Assembly: GCA_012960505.1 (NCBI GenBank)
Contig: DUBC01000007.1
Coordinates: forward strand, 124,001 to 188,000
Direction of reading: 5' to 3'
Length of the DNA: 64,000 nucleotides
From: Verrucomicrobiales bacterium
GTDB lineage: Bacteria; Verrucomicrobiota; Verrucomicrobiia; Verrucomicrobiales; DEV007
Shown piece after piece: positions 19,847 through 31,081 of this stretch. Position 1 is the first letter of the stretch; every line of letters begins with the position of its first letter. A program made the position numbers and the translations under genes. The notes beneath the pieces are model-generated. The model was not told where the DNA came from and searched no databases. It was given only the letters and a program-made list of their open reading frames with translations.

Positions 19847-22800
19847 TCAATCGCCTCTACCGCAGCATTGCTTGAATTTCTTGCCACTGCCGCAAGGGCA
19901 TGGCTCGTTTCTTCCGACCTTAGGTGCTGATCGTGTTACGGGTATTGTTATTTGTGGTTCGAGTTCAGGATCAGAGCTTTGGGGGGCATTTGCTGTGTTA
20001 GTAGACTGCCCGATGGCAGGACTTTCATCGTTGCCTCGGCCTTGATTCATGGGGAGATTTCGTAAAAAGTCTTGGAAAGCCTCAATGTTAGTTGTGCTGC
20101 GGAACAGATTAATAAGGATCTCTGCCTTCATGTCAGCCCATACCTCTTTGAAAATTGTGTATGCTTCATTTTTATATTCGATCAATGGATCCTTTTGGCC
20201 ATGAGCTCGGAGACCAACGCCTTCTCGCAAAGCATCCATGTTGTATAGGTGCTCTTGCCACAAACGATCGATAGAACCCAAGACTACGGACCGCTCAAGG
20301 TTATCTAAGTGATCAGGCTCTTCGTGTTGGACTTTAAGTTCATAGATCTCTTTAATTTTGCCGATGAGGAAATCAGAAACCTCGTAAGGATCTTTTCCTG
20401 TTATATTCTGATCGTCTCGGTGTAAGCCTATAGGGAAATTAGAATTCGCCCAATTAATTAGGCCGGCATAGTCAGGATCATTATCAGGATCAGGGTCTTC
20501 CAGGAACATTAGAACTTTATTTGGAACGGACTCATCGATGGCCGCAAAAATTATTTCTCTTGGGTTGGCACTAGCGATGACCTCGTTCCGGTACTCGTAG
20601 ACGACTTCACGGTGATTGTTCATCACGTCATCAAAATCAAGAACCCGCTTACGCATTTGATAATTGCGTTGCTCGACTCTTTTTTGAGCAGTCTGGACAG
20701 ATCTGTTTAGTAGTGGGTGAGAAAGTTCTTCGCCTTCCTTCATTCCGAACTTTTCCATCATTTTGGTCATTTTGTCCGCTGCTCCAAAGTTTCTCATTAG
20801 GTCATCTTCGAAGCTTATGTAGAATATTGATTCTCCGGGATCACCTTGACGGGCGCCTCTTCCTCTGAGTTGGCGATCGATTCGCCTAGACTCATGCCTT
20901 TCAGTTGCCATGACGCAAAGGCCGCCAATTTCTGCAACACCTTCTCCAAGTTTAATGTCGGTTCCTCTTCCTGCCATTGCTGTGGAAACAGTGACTGACC
21001 CTTTTTGGCCAGCGCGTTGAATGATTTCAGCTTCTTGTCGGTGGTACTTTGCATTAAGAACAGAGTGGCCGATTTTTTCTCTCTTGAGGTAACGAGAAAC
21101 AGTTTCTGAAGCTTCGACACTAGCAGTTCCAATTAGTATTGGCTGACCCTTGGCGTTCTTTTCTTTAATGCTTTGCACGACTGCGCCATACTTTTCACGT
21201 CTCGTTTTAAAGATCCGGTCATTGTTATCGATTCTCTGTACGGGTTTATTGGTAGGTATTGGCAGTACGTCAAGATTATATATGTCACTAAATTCAGCAG
21301 CTTCGGTTTCTGCTGTGCCTGTCATTCCTGCTAATTTTTCATAGAGCCTAAAATAATTCTGAACAGTGACTGTTGCCAGAGTTTGTGTTTCTTTTTCGAG
21401 TTTGACTCCTTCCTTTGCTTCAACGGCTTGGTGTAATCCATCGCTCCATCTTCTTCCTGGCATTTCCCTTCCTGTATTTTCATCAACGATGACTACCTTG
21501 TTATTGGTGACAACGTAATCCACGTCTTTTTCATATAGGCAGAAAGCCTTTAGAAGCTGAGAGATGCTATGAATTCTTTCACCTTGAGAGTCCATTTTGT
21601 TTTGCAGATCATTCTTCTTTTTTTCACGTGCAAGATCAGACACTGATTCATCGCCATCAATTTCCGAAAAGGCTGTGGCAAGATCAGGAAGAACGAAAGC
21701 ATCAGGATCATCAGGATTGAGAAATGATCTGCCATTTTCAGTGAGGTCAGCATCATGTGATTTTTCTTCTACGGTGAAATAAAGTTCTTCTTTTAGCTCG
21801 AATAAGGCCTTTTTATGAGTATCTTGGTAAAGACTAAGCTCGGACTTTTCGGAAATTCTTCGATTCTCGGGTTCCTCCATTAGTCTAAGGAGTTGTCTAT
21901 TCTTGGGTTGGCCGAATTTAACTTTGACCATGGCTCTTCCTGCGGTCTCTGAATCACTTGAATCTAGTGCCTGTTTGGCCTCCTGCATGGATTCATTACA
22001 TAGAGTGGTTTGTTTCTTTACTAGTTGGTTAACGAGTGGTTTGAACCGGTCATATTGTTGTGTATGAGTGACTGTCGAGGGCCCAGAAATGATGAGTGGG
22101 GTCCTAGCCTCATCAATTAGGACTGAGTCCACCTCGTCAATGATTGCAAAGTAATGGCCTCGTTGTACTTGCTCATCTATTGAGTGGGACATTCCATTAT
22201 CACGTAAATAATCGAAACCAAATTCACTGTTGGTTCCGTACGTAACATCACAATTATAGTTTTCACGCCTTCTGTCTGAAGGCATTTGGCTTTGAATGCA
22301 GCCGATAGAAAGTCCTAGAAACTTTAATAATTCACCGGTCCACTCGGAATCACGTCGTGCAAGATAATCATTTACAGTAATTACGTGAACGCCTCTCCCA
22401 GTAAGGGCATTCAAGTAGACGGGCAATGTTGCTACTAGAGTCTTTCCTTCGCCCGTAGCCATTTCTGCTATCATTCCTCTATGAAGTCCAATTCCTCCAT
22501 ACAATTGGCAATCGAAATGAATCATGTCCCAAGACATTGGCTGGTCACATACTGAATAAGATAGCCCAACCATTCTTCGTGCGCCGTTCTTTACGATTGC
22601 GTACGCCTGAGGAAGGATTTGAGTTAAATAAGCGTCCTGTTTTTGATGAATAGAAGCGATCTGGTCGTTTTTTCTGTGTCTCGCTTGTTCCTCAATGTCT
22701 CGCCTGGTTTGATGATCATTCTCAGATATGCTTTGGAGTTCCTGATTTTTCCAAGCATCGATCTCTTGATCAAGTTCGACTTCAAAGCTTTTGAGATGCT

Positions 22801-22954
22801 CTTTCCAACTGACTGTCTTTTCTCTTAGCTGATCATCAGAAAGTGACTGAAATTCAGCTTCTAACTGATTGATTTTCTCAACCGTAGCTTTGAGTTTTTT
22901 TAGCTCTTTTTGGTGCTTAGAGCCAACAATTTTCTTGAGTATCCATTTAACCAT
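19847..22954 (-). CDS. secA: Preprotein translocase ATPase SecA
   Basis: The motor that drives unfolded proteins through SecYEG. At 1035 residues it is longer than E. coli SecA, with an enlarged region (roughly residues 260-450) between the first nucleotide-binding motifs and the second. Walker A is in [14 protein letters not shown], the DEAD-type motif in [21 protein letters not shown], and the second ATPase domain has [16 protein letters not shown]. The C-terminus carries the SecB/lipid-binding zinc motif [13 protein letters not shown]. It is upstream of and probably co-transcribed with the DsbD-like gene. Confidence 0.97.
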   Translation of the reverse strand: MVKWILKKIVGSKHQKELKKLKATVEKINQLEAEFQSLSDDQLREKTVSWKEHLKSFEVELDQEIDAWKNQELQSISENDHQTRRDIEEQARHRKNDQIASIHQKQDAYLTQILPQAYAIVKNGARRMVGLSYSVCDQPMSWDMIHFDCQLYGGIGLHRGMIAEMATGEGKTLVATLPVYLNALTGRGVHVITVNDYLARRDSEWTGELLKFLGLSIGCIQSQMPSDRRRENYNCDVTYGTNSEFGFDYLRDNGMSHSIDEQVQRGHYFAIIDEVDSVLIDEARTPLIISGPSTVTHTQQYDRFKPLVNQLVKKQTTLCNESMQEAKQALDSSDSETAGRAMVKVKFGQPKNRQLLRLMEEPENRRISEKSELSLYQDTHKKALFELKEELYFTVEEKSHDADLTENGRSFLNPDDPDAFVLPDLATAFSEIDGDESVSDLAREKKKNDLQNKMDSQGERIHSISQLLKAFCLYEKDVDYVVTNNKVVIVDENTGREMPGRRWSDGLHQAVEAKEGVKLEKETQTLATVTVQNYFRLYEKLAGMTGTAETEAAEFSDIYNLDVLPIPTNKPVQRIDNNDRIFKTRREKYGAVVQSIKEKNAKGQPILIGTASVEASETVSRYLKREKIGHSVLNAKYHRQEAEIIQRAGQKGSVTVSTAMAGRGTDIKLGEGVAEIGGLCVMATERHESRRIDRQLRGRGARQGDPGESIFYISFEDDLMRNFGAADKMTKMMEKFGMKEGEELSHPLLNRSVQTAQKRVEQRNYQMRKRVLDFDDVMNNHREVVYEYRNEVIASANPREIIFAAIDESVPNKVLMFLEDPDPDNDPDYAGLINWANSNFPIGLHRDDQNITGKDPYEVSDFLIGKIKEIYELKVQHEEPDHLDNLERSVVLGSIDRLWQEHLYNMDALREGVGLRAHGQKDPLIEYKNEAYTIFKEVWADMKAEILINLFRSTTNIEAFQDFLRNLPMNQGRGNDESPAIGQSTNTANAPQSSDPELEPQITIPVTRSAPKVGRNEPCPCGSGKKFKQCCGRGD

Positions 22955-23090
22955 TTATCTATTCCGGTTTCTATCTCCTAAGGTTTTCAAAGTGTGTTTG
23001 ATTCGTGCGAAATTTTATGAAATATGACCCAATAGCTTTGCCTTGCAACTCTAGTAAATAATTGAGTAAGAGTCTGTACGTTATGAATAG

Positions 23091-23864
23091 CTATTTGTGT
23101 CTTTTTAAGAATTCCTTAGCTAAAGAGCGGTAATCGATGGCGCCATTTGAATTATTGTCATATTCGATGATGGATTGCCCATAGCTTGGAGCTTCACCTA
23201 GTCGGATAGATCTTCTTATGACAGTCTTATAGACTTCATCAGGGAAGTATTGTCGGACCTGCTCGACGACCTGTTTTGACAGATTCGTTCTACCGTCAAA
23301 CATGGTCATTACGATGCCTTCGATACTGCCATTGGGATTTGCGCCGGAGAGTCTAACTTGTTCCTGCACATGAACGATTTTTGCGAGCCCTTCGAGGCCA
23401 AAGAATTCACATTGAAGAGGAATGAGTAGTTCGTCAGCGGCAGCGAGTGCGGAGGTCATTAAAACGCCGAGTGATGGAGGGCAATCAATGATCACGTAGT
23501 CATAATCTGAGGATTTCTTCAATTTTGATAGGACTTCACGTAAACGAGTGAGGTGATTTTCAGATTGCGCCAGTTCTATTTCTGCTCCTGCAAGATCCAT
23601 GTCTGCAGGAATGATCGAAAGGTTTTCAAATCTTGTTTCTCGTATTCTTGAGCTTATTTTCTCTGTTCCGAGTAGTACCTCATATAAGCTTGTCTCTGGT
23701 TCTGGTGTTAAACCAAGACCACTAGTCGTATTTCCTTGTGGATCGAGATCAATTAGTAAGACACTCTCTTTGCTGCTTGAAGCAATGCATGTTGACAAAT
23801 TGATTGATGTCGTTGTTTTTCCGACTCCTCCTTTCTGGTTGGCTATGGCTACAATCTTCATCAA
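23091..23864 (-). CDS. ParA/Soj-type chromosome partitioning ATPase
   Basis: A 257-residue deviant Walker ATPase. It begins VAIANQKGGVGKTTTSINLS (the KGGVGKTT Walker A motif) and continues with VLLIDLDPQGNTTSGLG and DYVIIDCPPSLGVLMTSALAAAD. The length and full-sequence pattern fit chromosomal Soj/ParA rather than MinD. No parB follows in this window, which is unusual for a chromosomal Soj. It is 136 bp upstream of secA on the same strand, and divergent from the SNF2 helicase gene. Confidence 0.92.
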   Translation of the reverse strand: MMKIVAIANQKGGVGKTTTSINLSTCIASSSKESVLLIDLDPQGNTTSGLGLTPEPETSLYEVLLGTEKISSRIRETRFENLSIIPADMDLAGAEIELAQSENHLTRLREVLSKLKKSSDYDYVIIDCPPSLGVLMTSALAAADELLIPLQCEFFGLEGLAKIVHVQEQVRLSGANPNGSIEGIVMTMFDGRTNLSKQVVEQVRQYFPDEVYKTVIRRSIRLGEAPSYGQSIIEYDNNSNGAIDYRSLAKEFLKRHK

Positions 23865-23962
23865 ATAGTGAATACTTCACATCTACCATTCTTGGCTAAA
23901 AATCAATATACTTAATCTTTTTGATTCGAGTAAAAACATTATTGTAATTCATTTAATATGAC

Positions 23963-26900
23963 ATGGTAATTGAAGAAAAGGATTTGGCAGGTTTGGGAGG
24001 TTGGGAATGTTTCAAAAAGGCAAAGACTTATGTTGCTGCAGGGTCTGTTTTAAACTCCTCGAGTAGCCTTTTGAATGATCCTGATGGATCCCTTTTATTC
24101 ACAGGTTATGTTCTAGAGGGGAGAAAAAAATACGTTTGTGGTCTTAAATTCAGAACACTTGAGGATGTTGACAATCTTTGCAGGTGCAAGCGAGCAATAA
24201 AAGAAGGAAGGATCTGTGAGCACTCGATGGCTGTAGTTTTGGATTCGATTAGGCGAGAAAATGAAACTCAGAAGAAAGGATTGCAAGTACCAGAAGATGA
24301 GGTGGATACGAGTATTTTACACGAAAACAATTTATTACCGGTGATCCATTGTGAATTTAATAATCTTGCCACGATTAAGTCATTTTTAATTATATTTGAG
24401 TCATCCAGTAGTGATAAATGTCCACCCGTTAATCAACTATCTGAATTGAAGAAAGTTTTGGGTAATGTCGAGTTAACCGAAGGACTGGAGGTCAATTGCA
24501 ATCGAATTGAATTGGATAGGATTCTTCAATTACTTCGAGGGATGAGGGTTGCGTTTAAATCAAAACATTCCGAGATGATTAATCCGTTTGTGATTTCAGA
24601 AACAAATGGTCGGTTGCCGTTGATTGTTCAAAAATCGAGAGAGGACAATTCTTCAGTAAAATTATCAAGGATCGCTATGTGTGAGCATTTTTTTTTACGC
24701 TTCGGGACTAACCTATGGGTGTTGAATTCAGAACTTAATGTTTTGATGCCAACTGAGAGTGAAGCGTTATCAGACGACGTTCTTGATGCATTGGATGATC
24801 TGCTTGCGTGTCCCGATCAAGAGGTTTCAACTCTTGTATCAATAGATTGGTTGAGATGTAACTCCCCTGTAATCAATAGCTTGTTCCACATGGAATGTTC
24901 AGATGGCTTGATTAAATCGCTTCGTTTATTACCTGCTAAACCAAAGCTTAAACTTAGCGTTGAGGGCTCGCTCAAGAACATTGAGATCAGGGCCGAGTTC
25001 ATATACCAAAAAAATGATATTTCTAACGATTTGCTTGAAAGCTCCCAATTACTATCACTTCGAGGTCATGATGCCAAAAATTTCACTCCTATTGAGCTTT
25101 CTAAGCAGACTGACTCCGAAAGTATTAATGTATATCAGTGGGCCATTTCGGGAGAGGACAATGTCTTCTCTTTTTATGCTGGTGAGCTTGATGAAGTGAT
25201 TCGCGGTGGTGAAGTTGAGGTTATTCTTGGTGATAGATTTTATAGGGTCACTAAAGAAATCGAAAAGGTGAGACCCAGAGTCAAAGTTAAAGAGGAGCGA
25301 GGCGGTTACTTTGATTTCGAATTGGAGTTTATTGGAACTAAGGGAACCAAGATTTCAGAGAATGATATTAAGCTTCTTCTGAGTCAGGGTAAATCATCAA
25401 AGAAGGGGACCAGGGGCGATTTGTTGGTTTTACATAATAGGGGCATTTCTGAGCTCTTTGATGGGTTTGAACTTTCTTCAATCGAGCAGTCAGTGGACAA
25501 TGGTACAGTTAAGAGGAGAGTCGAGGCAGCAGAAGCTTTCTATACTAAGGTACTTTTGCATGATCTAGCTGATTTTTCAGTTGTGGATGAGCTTGAGGAT
25601 TTGAATCCATCAAAGTTCTGCTTTTCAGCCACATTAAAAGACTATCAGCACCGAGGCGTGAACTGGATGAATGAGCGCCTCAGTAAGGGTTGCGGTATCA
25701 TTTTGGCTGATGAAATGGGGTTAGGGAAAACTATACAAACTTTAGCGCTTATCTGTTCGGCTAATTGGCTAAAAGGACCGACTTTAATCATTTGCCCTAC
25801 CTCATTAATTGATAATTGGAGGCGTGAAATCGAAAGGTTCACTAATGAGTGTAAAATTCTTATCATTCATGGACAAGATAGAGCTGACAAATTCCTAAAA
25901 ATTGCCACTTCTGATATCATTATTACTAGTTACGCTACGGTCGTTAATGACTCGAAATCATATAAAGAAATACATTTTCCTCTGATCGTTGTTGATGAGT
26001 CATCATACATAAAAAATCCTGATACGAAAACCTTTGAAGCTCTGGCTTCTTTGAATTCTTATGCGGTGATGGCGCTTTCAGGTACGCCTCTTGAGAATAA
26101 GCTCCTAGATCTATGGAGTGTTATGGAGTTGGTGAATCCTTCCTACCTTGGTTACAAAAAAGATTTTGTTAAACGCTATTCAGTAAACGTTACTGAATCA
26201 GACCGTTTAAATTTAAAGAGGAGAGTGTCACCGTTCGTTCTTCGTAGAACGAAAGAGATGGTCCTTGATGATTTGCCTGGAAAATCGGAACAAATCATTC
26301 ACTGTGGGCTAACATCCAAGCAGAGAGAGGCTTACGAAGGGATTTTACGTATAGGGAAAGAACAATTATTGAAATTTAATTCCGTAGATAAGGAGCAGAC
26401 CTTGCGGATGGAGGTCCTTTCCCTTTTACTTCGATTGAGACAGGTTTGTTGCGATTCAAATATAGTTAATTTGGGTACTGAACAGATTGAAGAGCATTCA
26501 TCAGGAAAAATTGGCCCAATGATGACGATTATACGTTCGTCGATCAGTTCTGGTGGCAAAGTTCTAATCTTTTCTCAATTTGTTAGTATGCTCAAGATTA
26601 TTGAAAAAGAGCTGAGTGAAAATGATTTTGGTTATTATTACCTAGATGGATCAACTTCACGTAAACAAAGAGATTCTCAGGTTCAGTCTTTTCAAAATGA
26701 TGAAAATGGCCATTCAGTGTTTCTTATTTCGCTTAAAGCTGGTGGCTATGGTTTGAATCTTACGGCAGCAGATACAGTCATTCATTTTGATCCATGGTGG
26801 AATCCCTCAGTCGAAAATCAGGCAACTGATAGGGCGCATCGAATAGGACAAACTAAACCAGTCAATTCATATAAATTGATTGCAGCTGGTACTGTTGAGG

Positions 26901-27016
26901 AAAAAATCCTTAAGCTTCAAGATCGCAAAAAAGGATTGATCGATGTCGTTATCAATGATTCTGAGCCCATGATGAGTGGTCTAAACGATGATGATATTAA
27001 AACTATTCTTTCATAA
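23963..27016 (+). CDS. SWIM-domain SNF2-family helicase
   Basis: A 1017-residue Swi2/Snf2 ATPase. The N-terminal SWIM zinc finger is C73-x-C75 ... C85-x-H87 in CRCKRAIKEGRICEH. A long middle region of no recognised family follows. The helicase core starts near residue 555: motif I LADEMGLGKTIQT, motif Ia ICPTSLIDNWRRE, motif II VVDESSYIKNP, motif III LSGTPLENKLLDLWS, motif V SLKAGGYGLNLT and motif VI ATDRAHRIGQTKPV. Motif II has DESS where most relatives have DEAQ or DEGH. Such bacterial proteins act on DNA-bound proteins in transcription or repair; the role here is unknown. Confidence 0.93.
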   Translation: MVIEEKDLAGLGGWECFKKAKTYVAAGSVLNSSSSLLNDPDGSLLFTGYVLEGRKKYVCGLKFRTLEDVDNLCRCKRAIKEGRICEHSMAVVLDSIRRENETQKKGLQVPEDEVDTSILHENNLLPVIHCEFNNLATIKSFLIIFESSSSDKCPPVNQLSELKKVLGNVELTEGLEVNCNRIELDRILQLLRGMRVAFKSKHSEMINPFVISETNGRLPLIVQKSREDNSSVKLSRIAMCEHFFLRFGTNLWVLNSELNVLMPTESEALSDDVLDALDDLLACPDQEVSTLVSIDWLRCNSPVINSLFHMECSDGLIKSLRLLPAKPKLKLSVEGSLKNIEIRAEFIYQKNDISNDLLESSQLLSLRGHDAKNFTPIELSKQTDSESINVYQWAISGEDNVFSFYAGELDEVIRGGEVEVILGDRFYRVTKEIEKVRPRVKVKEERGGYFDFELEFIGTKGTKISENDIKLLLSQGKSSKKGTRGDLLVLHNRGISELFDGFELSSIEQSVDNGTVKRRVEAAEAFYTKVLLHDLADFSVVDELEDLNPSKFCFSATLKDYQHRGVNWMNERLSKGCGIILADEMGLGKTIQTLALICSANWLKGPTLIICPTSLIDNWRREIERFTNECKILIIHGQDRADKFLKIATSDIIITSYATVVNDSKSYKEIHFPLIVVDESSYIKNPDTKTFEALASLNSYAVMALSGTPLENKLLDLWSVMELVNPSYLGYKKDFVKRYSVNVTESDRLNLKRRVSPFVLRRTKEMVLDDLPGKSEQIIHCGLTSKQREAYEGILRIGKEQLLKFNSVDKEQTLRMEVLSLLLRLRQVCCDSNIVNLGTEQIEEHSSGKIGPMMTIIRSSISSGGKVLIFSQFVSMLKIIEKELSENDFGYYYLDGSTSRKQRDSQVQSFQNDENGHSVFLISLKAGGYGLNLTAADTVIHFDPWWNPSVENQATDRAHRIGQTKPVNSYKLIAAGTVEEKILKLQDRKKGLIDVVINDSEPMMSGLNDDDIKTILS

Positions 27017-27061
27017 TAATATGAATTGATATAGTTTATATTGCCTTATATTTTGATTATA

Positions 27062-27370
27062 ATGAAATTCAAATCAGAGCTCAGATACTTGTCTTCATTT
27101 GTTATTGGAGTTTTGATTCTGACATCGGTATGGCTCGTTAATGATTATAAAATCGTTAGAAGTGAAAGTTATCCTGCGAACGCTTTTTGGACATCAATAA
27201 TGCTGATGGTGACTTTATTGGTGTTGTCTGTTCTCGTTTTTTGGCTAATTCCCAGAAGTAAAAGATCAAAGCGGCTCATTGCTGTGGGCATTGTTCTAGT
27301 GTCCTCCACCGCCGTTACTGCAATGCTTTTGATTTGTTTCGGCGATATGCTTCACTCGCTTCTCTCCTAA
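27062..27370 (+). CDS. Small membrane protein with three predicted helices
   Basis: A 102-residue protein from ATG 27062 (MKFKSELRYL). An upstream TTG at 27041 is possible but less likely. Three hydrophobic segments are visible: FVIGVLILTSVWLV, SIMLMVTLLVLSVLVFWLI, and LIAVGIVLVSSTAVTAMLLI. They are separated by short basic or polar loops. No family is recognised. It lies 45 bp after the SNF2 helicase on the same strand, so may share its transcript, and it converges with the TPR gene. A weak hairpin (CTAACTC/GAGTTAG, 27367-27390) spans its end. Confidence 0.6.
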   Translation: MKFKSELRYLSSFVIGVLILTSVWLVNDYKIVRSESYPANAFWTSIMLMVTLLVLSVLVFWLIPRSKRSKRLIAVGIVLVSSTAVTAMLLICFGDMLHSLLS

Positions 27371-27395
27371 CTCTATCTAGGGGGAGTTAGAACCA

Positions 27396-29870
27396 TCAGT
27401 CCTTCCATATAAAGTTCTCTAGCCTCAGGCGCTCGCCTAGAGTCTTAGCTTCACTAGAGCGTATTCCTGGGGTATTTGAGAGCTGATCGGCAATAATTAT
27501 AGCAGCCTTAAGGTCTTGATTCGCACCACGCTTCTCAAGAATTCGTATGCATTCGAAACCTGCTTTATAGTGCCAGTGTAGTTCTGGCGATTCATTTTCT
27601 GCTAGTGGGGGCCTAGGAGCTGTCAGTATATCATAGAAAGATTCTAAGGATTTGGTGATCTGCCCAAGTAATTCGTAAGCTTTAGCTTTACGGAAAAGGG
27701 CTTCGTTTCGGTCACGAGTTCGGAGAGATTTAAATTGTAAAATCAGGTTAAAGGCTTCGATCGAGTCATTAAATTTGCTGGCATTTGTCCCTCCCAGTTC
27801 ATAGAGGGCTTTCCCTTTCAATGTTAGTGCTGATATTTTTATGCCGTCGATCTTGGATTCTTCAATAATAGAATCGAGGATCTGTATAGCTTCGGTTCTC
27901 AGATTGGTGTTTAATTTAAGCTTGGCCTGTTCGAGTCTTGCTCTGGGTGCTAGTGCGCTATCACTTTCTGCTACCTTTTGCCACAATGACAAAGCTCTTT
28001 TTGAGCCTTCTTCTGTTAGGGTAAGGCGCGCGGAATGCCCTGCAAAGAACCTTGCTCTCATAGATAGGGGCGAATTTGGATAATCCGTATAGAGCTTTTC
28101 AAAGTTGTGCAATGATTCTGAATAGTCCTTGTTTCTGAAAGATAACTCTGCTTGACGCATGCGGACGCTTGGAGCTTGGGAAGAGTCTGGCCATTTTTTT
28201 ATGAAAGAATCACCAAATTTTAGGCATTCGTTGAGGTTGCTTGCGCTTTCTTCGATCCAGAAAGCGAGATAATCGGCTCTCTTCTTGTCAGTTGGGTTTA
28301 TCGCGTAATTCCTAGCTAAGGAAAGCGCCTCACGGGCAGACTTAGTTTTGGGTGGGAAAGCTAAAAGGTTAATAGCAGCAATAGCTAAATGAGCTTCGGC
28401 CGTTCTCGGGTGTTGAGGGAATTGTGTAGTAAATGTTTCAAGTTTAGATAATGCTGATGGGTTCTGCTCAGAGGCTAATAGGAGTCCCTGTTCTATCATC
28501 AGATCCCCACGTGCGGTAATGCTTCCTATCTTGTTGAAGCTTGAAATCTCAAATGAGAATTCATTTTTTTCATTCGCCTTAACCTCAGTGAGGGCAGAGT
28601 TAAAAGCAGCAGTAATTGAATATTCGGGAGAAGTTACCTTCAAATAACTCTCTTTTGCAGATCTGAAATCTTTTGTGGATGTATGTGCACTTGCCTCAAG
28701 AAAAGCAATCGTCGCCTTTGCTTTCCTGTCATTTGTTTGCTCGCTCAGCCCAGAGAGTATTTCAAGGGCATCCTGAGGCTTCGAATCGTTAATCAAAAGC
28801 TTTGCTATCAATATATTTGCTAGCAAAGAAATTTTATCTTCAGTCTTAGTTAGTTCTTTTAACTTAATTAAAGCAGATTCTGTCTCTGTTGAGGTTGCTT
28901 CAATATTGTAATAAGTGGCCTGCCTTGAGAGTTGGTTGTCTTTGGATTTGATCCAATTCTGTAATAAATTATTAATTTGCTCTTTGATGTCATCCTTAAG
29001 CAGAAGCATGCTGTCAAAGAAAGGAAAAGTGTTAGTCCCGGAAGGGGCGTTTTCAACGGCAGCTTGCAGTACCGATAGAGCTTCATCGAATTGTTTCAGT
29101 TTTTTATGGGTTTCGGCTCTTAGAAGATTCAAAGTTTGGTAAATACTTGGGGAAAATTCTTTAGGGTTAAGATAGAGTTTTCTTAGCAGTTCCTCAGCTT
29201 CTACAAGCTTATTTGAGCGGAGTAGGGCTCTAGATCTTATAATTTCGGATAAAAGCTTGAAGCTGGATTTTGGGCTGATAGTTGCCTTATTAAGTAATGC
29301 TATAGACTCATTATAGTTGGCTTTAGTGATGTGTAGATCAGCCAAAATTAAGTATATAATTGGGCTCCTAAGTGAATCTTTAGAGTTCTCTAGAGACTCA
29401 GAGATTAGTTGAATGGACTTATCCACCATTCCTATGGAGTTGTAGGCAGAGGATATAGTTATTAATGCGTGCTCATGCCTAGTGTCTGAAGGGTCGTCTA
29501 TGAATTGATGTAATATTGGTAACGCTTCGGTGAGTCGTCCTAGCCCTGACAGGGCCATTCCTCTCCAGAATGGCAATTCATCACCCTTTGCGGCACTGAG
29601 GGCTTCTTCATATTGACCAGTTCTTACTAGATTCTCTACTAAGAGGGCTCTGATTCTTGTTCTGTTTTCATCAGATAAGTCCTGACGTGAATTGATTTCT
29701 TCTAATTTTAATAAAGCGACATCAGATAATCCGTCATTGTGAGCTGATAAGGCTGCGGTCCAATTCGGAAGATTTTTAATGTCTACATGTTCAGTGTCAG
29801 ATCCTTTTGAGGATGCTGGATCGACAACTTGAAAGAGCAGATAGAGTAATATGGTTGATATTCCAGTCAC
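27396..29870 (-). CDS. Tetratricopeptide-repeat protein
   Basis: An 824-residue helical repeat protein. It has an N-terminal hydrophobic segment (ISTILLYLLFQVV) that could be a signal anchor, then TPR-type units throughout, for example ALLVENLVRTGQYEEALSAA, ALSGLGRLTEALPIL and MRQAELSFRNKDYSESLHNFEKLYTDYPNSPLS. The last kind resembles the YbgF/BamD-like outer-membrane TPR pattern. It is probably a periplasmic scaffold for protein-protein contacts; the partners are unknown. It is divergent from dhaK. Confidence 0.82.
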   Translation of the reverse strand: MTGISTILLYLLFQVVDPASSKGSDTEHVDIKNLPNWTAALSAHNDGLSDVALLKLEEINSRQDLSDENRTRIRALLVENLVRTGQYEEALSAAKGDELPFWRGMALSGLGRLTEALPILHQFIDDPSDTRHEHALITISSAYNSIGMVDKSIQLISESLENSKDSLRSPIIYLILADLHITKANYNESIALLNKATISPKSSFKLLSEIIRSRALLRSNKLVEAEELLRKLYLNPKEFSPSIYQTLNLLRAETHKKLKQFDEALSVLQAAVENAPSGTNTFPFFDSMLLLKDDIKEQINNLLQNWIKSKDNQLSRQATYYNIEATSTETESALIKLKELTKTEDKISLLANILIAKLLINDSKPQDALEILSGLSEQTNDRKAKATIAFLEASAHTSTKDFRSAKESYLKVTSPEYSITAAFNSALTEVKANEKNEFSFEISSFNKIGSITARGDLMIEQGLLLASEQNPSALSKLETFTTQFPQHPRTAEAHLAIAAINLLAFPPKTKSAREALSLARNYAINPTDKKRADYLAFWIEESASNLNECLKFGDSFIKKWPDSSQAPSVRMRQAELSFRNKDYSESLHNFEKLYTDYPNSPLSMRARFFAGHSARLTLTEEGSKRALSLWQKVAESDSALAPRARLEQAKLKLNTNLRTEAIQILDSIIEESKIDGIKISALTLKGKALYELGGTNASKFNDSIEAFNLILQFKSLRTRDRNEALFRKAKAYELLGQITKSLESFYDILTAPRPPLAENESPELHWHYKAGFECIRILEKRGANQDLKAAIIIADQLSNTPGIRSSEAKTLGERLRLENFIWKD

Positions 29871-30048
29871 AGAAATGTCTATCTTGAAAACTTAACTGTT
29901 TTTCGCTAAAATTCCAGTCTGTCAGCAAGATTGGTGCAATTAAAATTTTATCCTCTTAAATGACTTAAACTAATCATTTGTAGCCTTTTATCTTGCGAGA
30001 GACCTACAGATTTGCTCTTATCCAATTCACTTAAATTTTATCTCATAA

Positions 30049-31062
30049 ATGAAAAAACTAATTAATGACCCTTTAAAAGTAGCTGATGAACTTATTGATG
30101 GTCTTGTGGAGGCTTATGACGGTGACTGTGTAAAGGTTGGAACTCGCTCCATAATTAAGACAGAAATACCTGAAGGTAAGGTAGCTTTACTCATTGGGGG
30201 AGGTTCAGGGCATGAGCCTATTTATCATGGTTTAGTGGGGACTAATATTGCTGACGGAGCCGCTTGTGGTGATATTTTTGCTGCACCGCCACCAGATATA
30301 GTACTTGAAGCTACATCAGCGGTCAGTAGAGGAAAGGGCGTTCTGTATCTCTACGGAAACTATGCAGGAGATGTAATGAACTTCGATATCGGGGCCGAAT
30401 TGTCCTCAGAGGAGGGAATCGAAGTTAAGACAGTTTTAATTACTGATGATGTTTGTTCTGCTCCTGCAAAGTCTAAGGATCAGAGGCGTGGGATTGCAGG
30501 GCTAGTTCTCATAGTAAAGATGGTCGGCGCTGCGTCACAATCAGTTGAAAGTTTGGATGAGCTTGAGCGGATTGCTAAGTTAACGGTTCTTCAGACAAGA
30601 TCAGTAGGAGTTTCAATGTCGCCTGGATCAATACCTGCGACTGGTAAGCCGACCTTCGAGATTGACGAGGCACTCATAGGTTTGGGTATGGGCATTCACG
30701 GTGAACCGGGTGTTTCTGAAATACCGATGACGACAGCTGATGATTTGACTCCACAAATGCTTGACCTGATTTTTAAAGATTTTGCTGACGATTCAGATGT
30801 GGACGAGTTAAAAGAAGGGGATGAGATTTTATTGTTTGTAAATAGTCTAGGAGCCACAACGATGATGGAATGCTTGATATGTCTTAGGAAGGCCAAGGAA
30901 TATCTTAACGAGCGAGGTATCCTTGTTTATGATACGATCGTTGGCCCTTTAGTGACTTGTCAGGAAATGACTGGAATTTCGTTTAGCGTGACAAAGCTCA
31001 ATGATGAGCTTAAGGGATATTGGGACCTTCCCTGTGAGTCATTGTGCTATACAAAACTTTAA
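30049..31062 (+). CDS. dhaK: Dihydroxyacetone kinase, DhaK subunit
   Basis: Binds dihydroxyacetone covalently through a histidine hemiaminal and phosphorylates it with the DhaL subunit. The 337-residue protein has the glycine-rich LLIGGGSGHEPIYHGLVG (about 47-64) and the substrate-binding H217 in GMGIHGEPG. First gene of a dhaK-dhaL-lsrF run (spacings 19 and 32 bp). A related sugar such as erythrulose is possible as substrate. There is no Shine-Dalgarno; the leader ends CTCATAAATG. Confidence 0.94.
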   Translation: MKKLINDPLKVADELIDGLVEAYDGDCVKVGTRSIIKTEIPEGKVALLIGGGSGHEPIYHGLVGTNIADGAACGDIFAAPPPDIVLEATSAVSRGKGVLYLYGNYAGDVMNFDIGAELSSEEGIEVKTVLITDDVCSAPAKSKDQRRGIAGLVLIVKMVGAASQSVESLDELERIAKLTVLQTRSVGVSMSPGSIPATGKPTFEIDEALIGLGMGIHGEPGVSEIPMTTADDLTPQMLDLIFKDFADDSDVDELKEGDEILLFVNSLGATTMMECLICLRKAKEYLNERGILVYDTIVGPLVTCQEMTGISFSVTKLNDELKGYWDLPCESLCYTKL

Positions 31063-31081
31063 ATTTTATTGCCAATTATTA

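Noticed and set aside
31001..31081. Longer DhaL start at 31001
   Set aside because: It overlaps dhaK by 62 bp and the added residues do not fit the DhaL family; ATG 31082 does.
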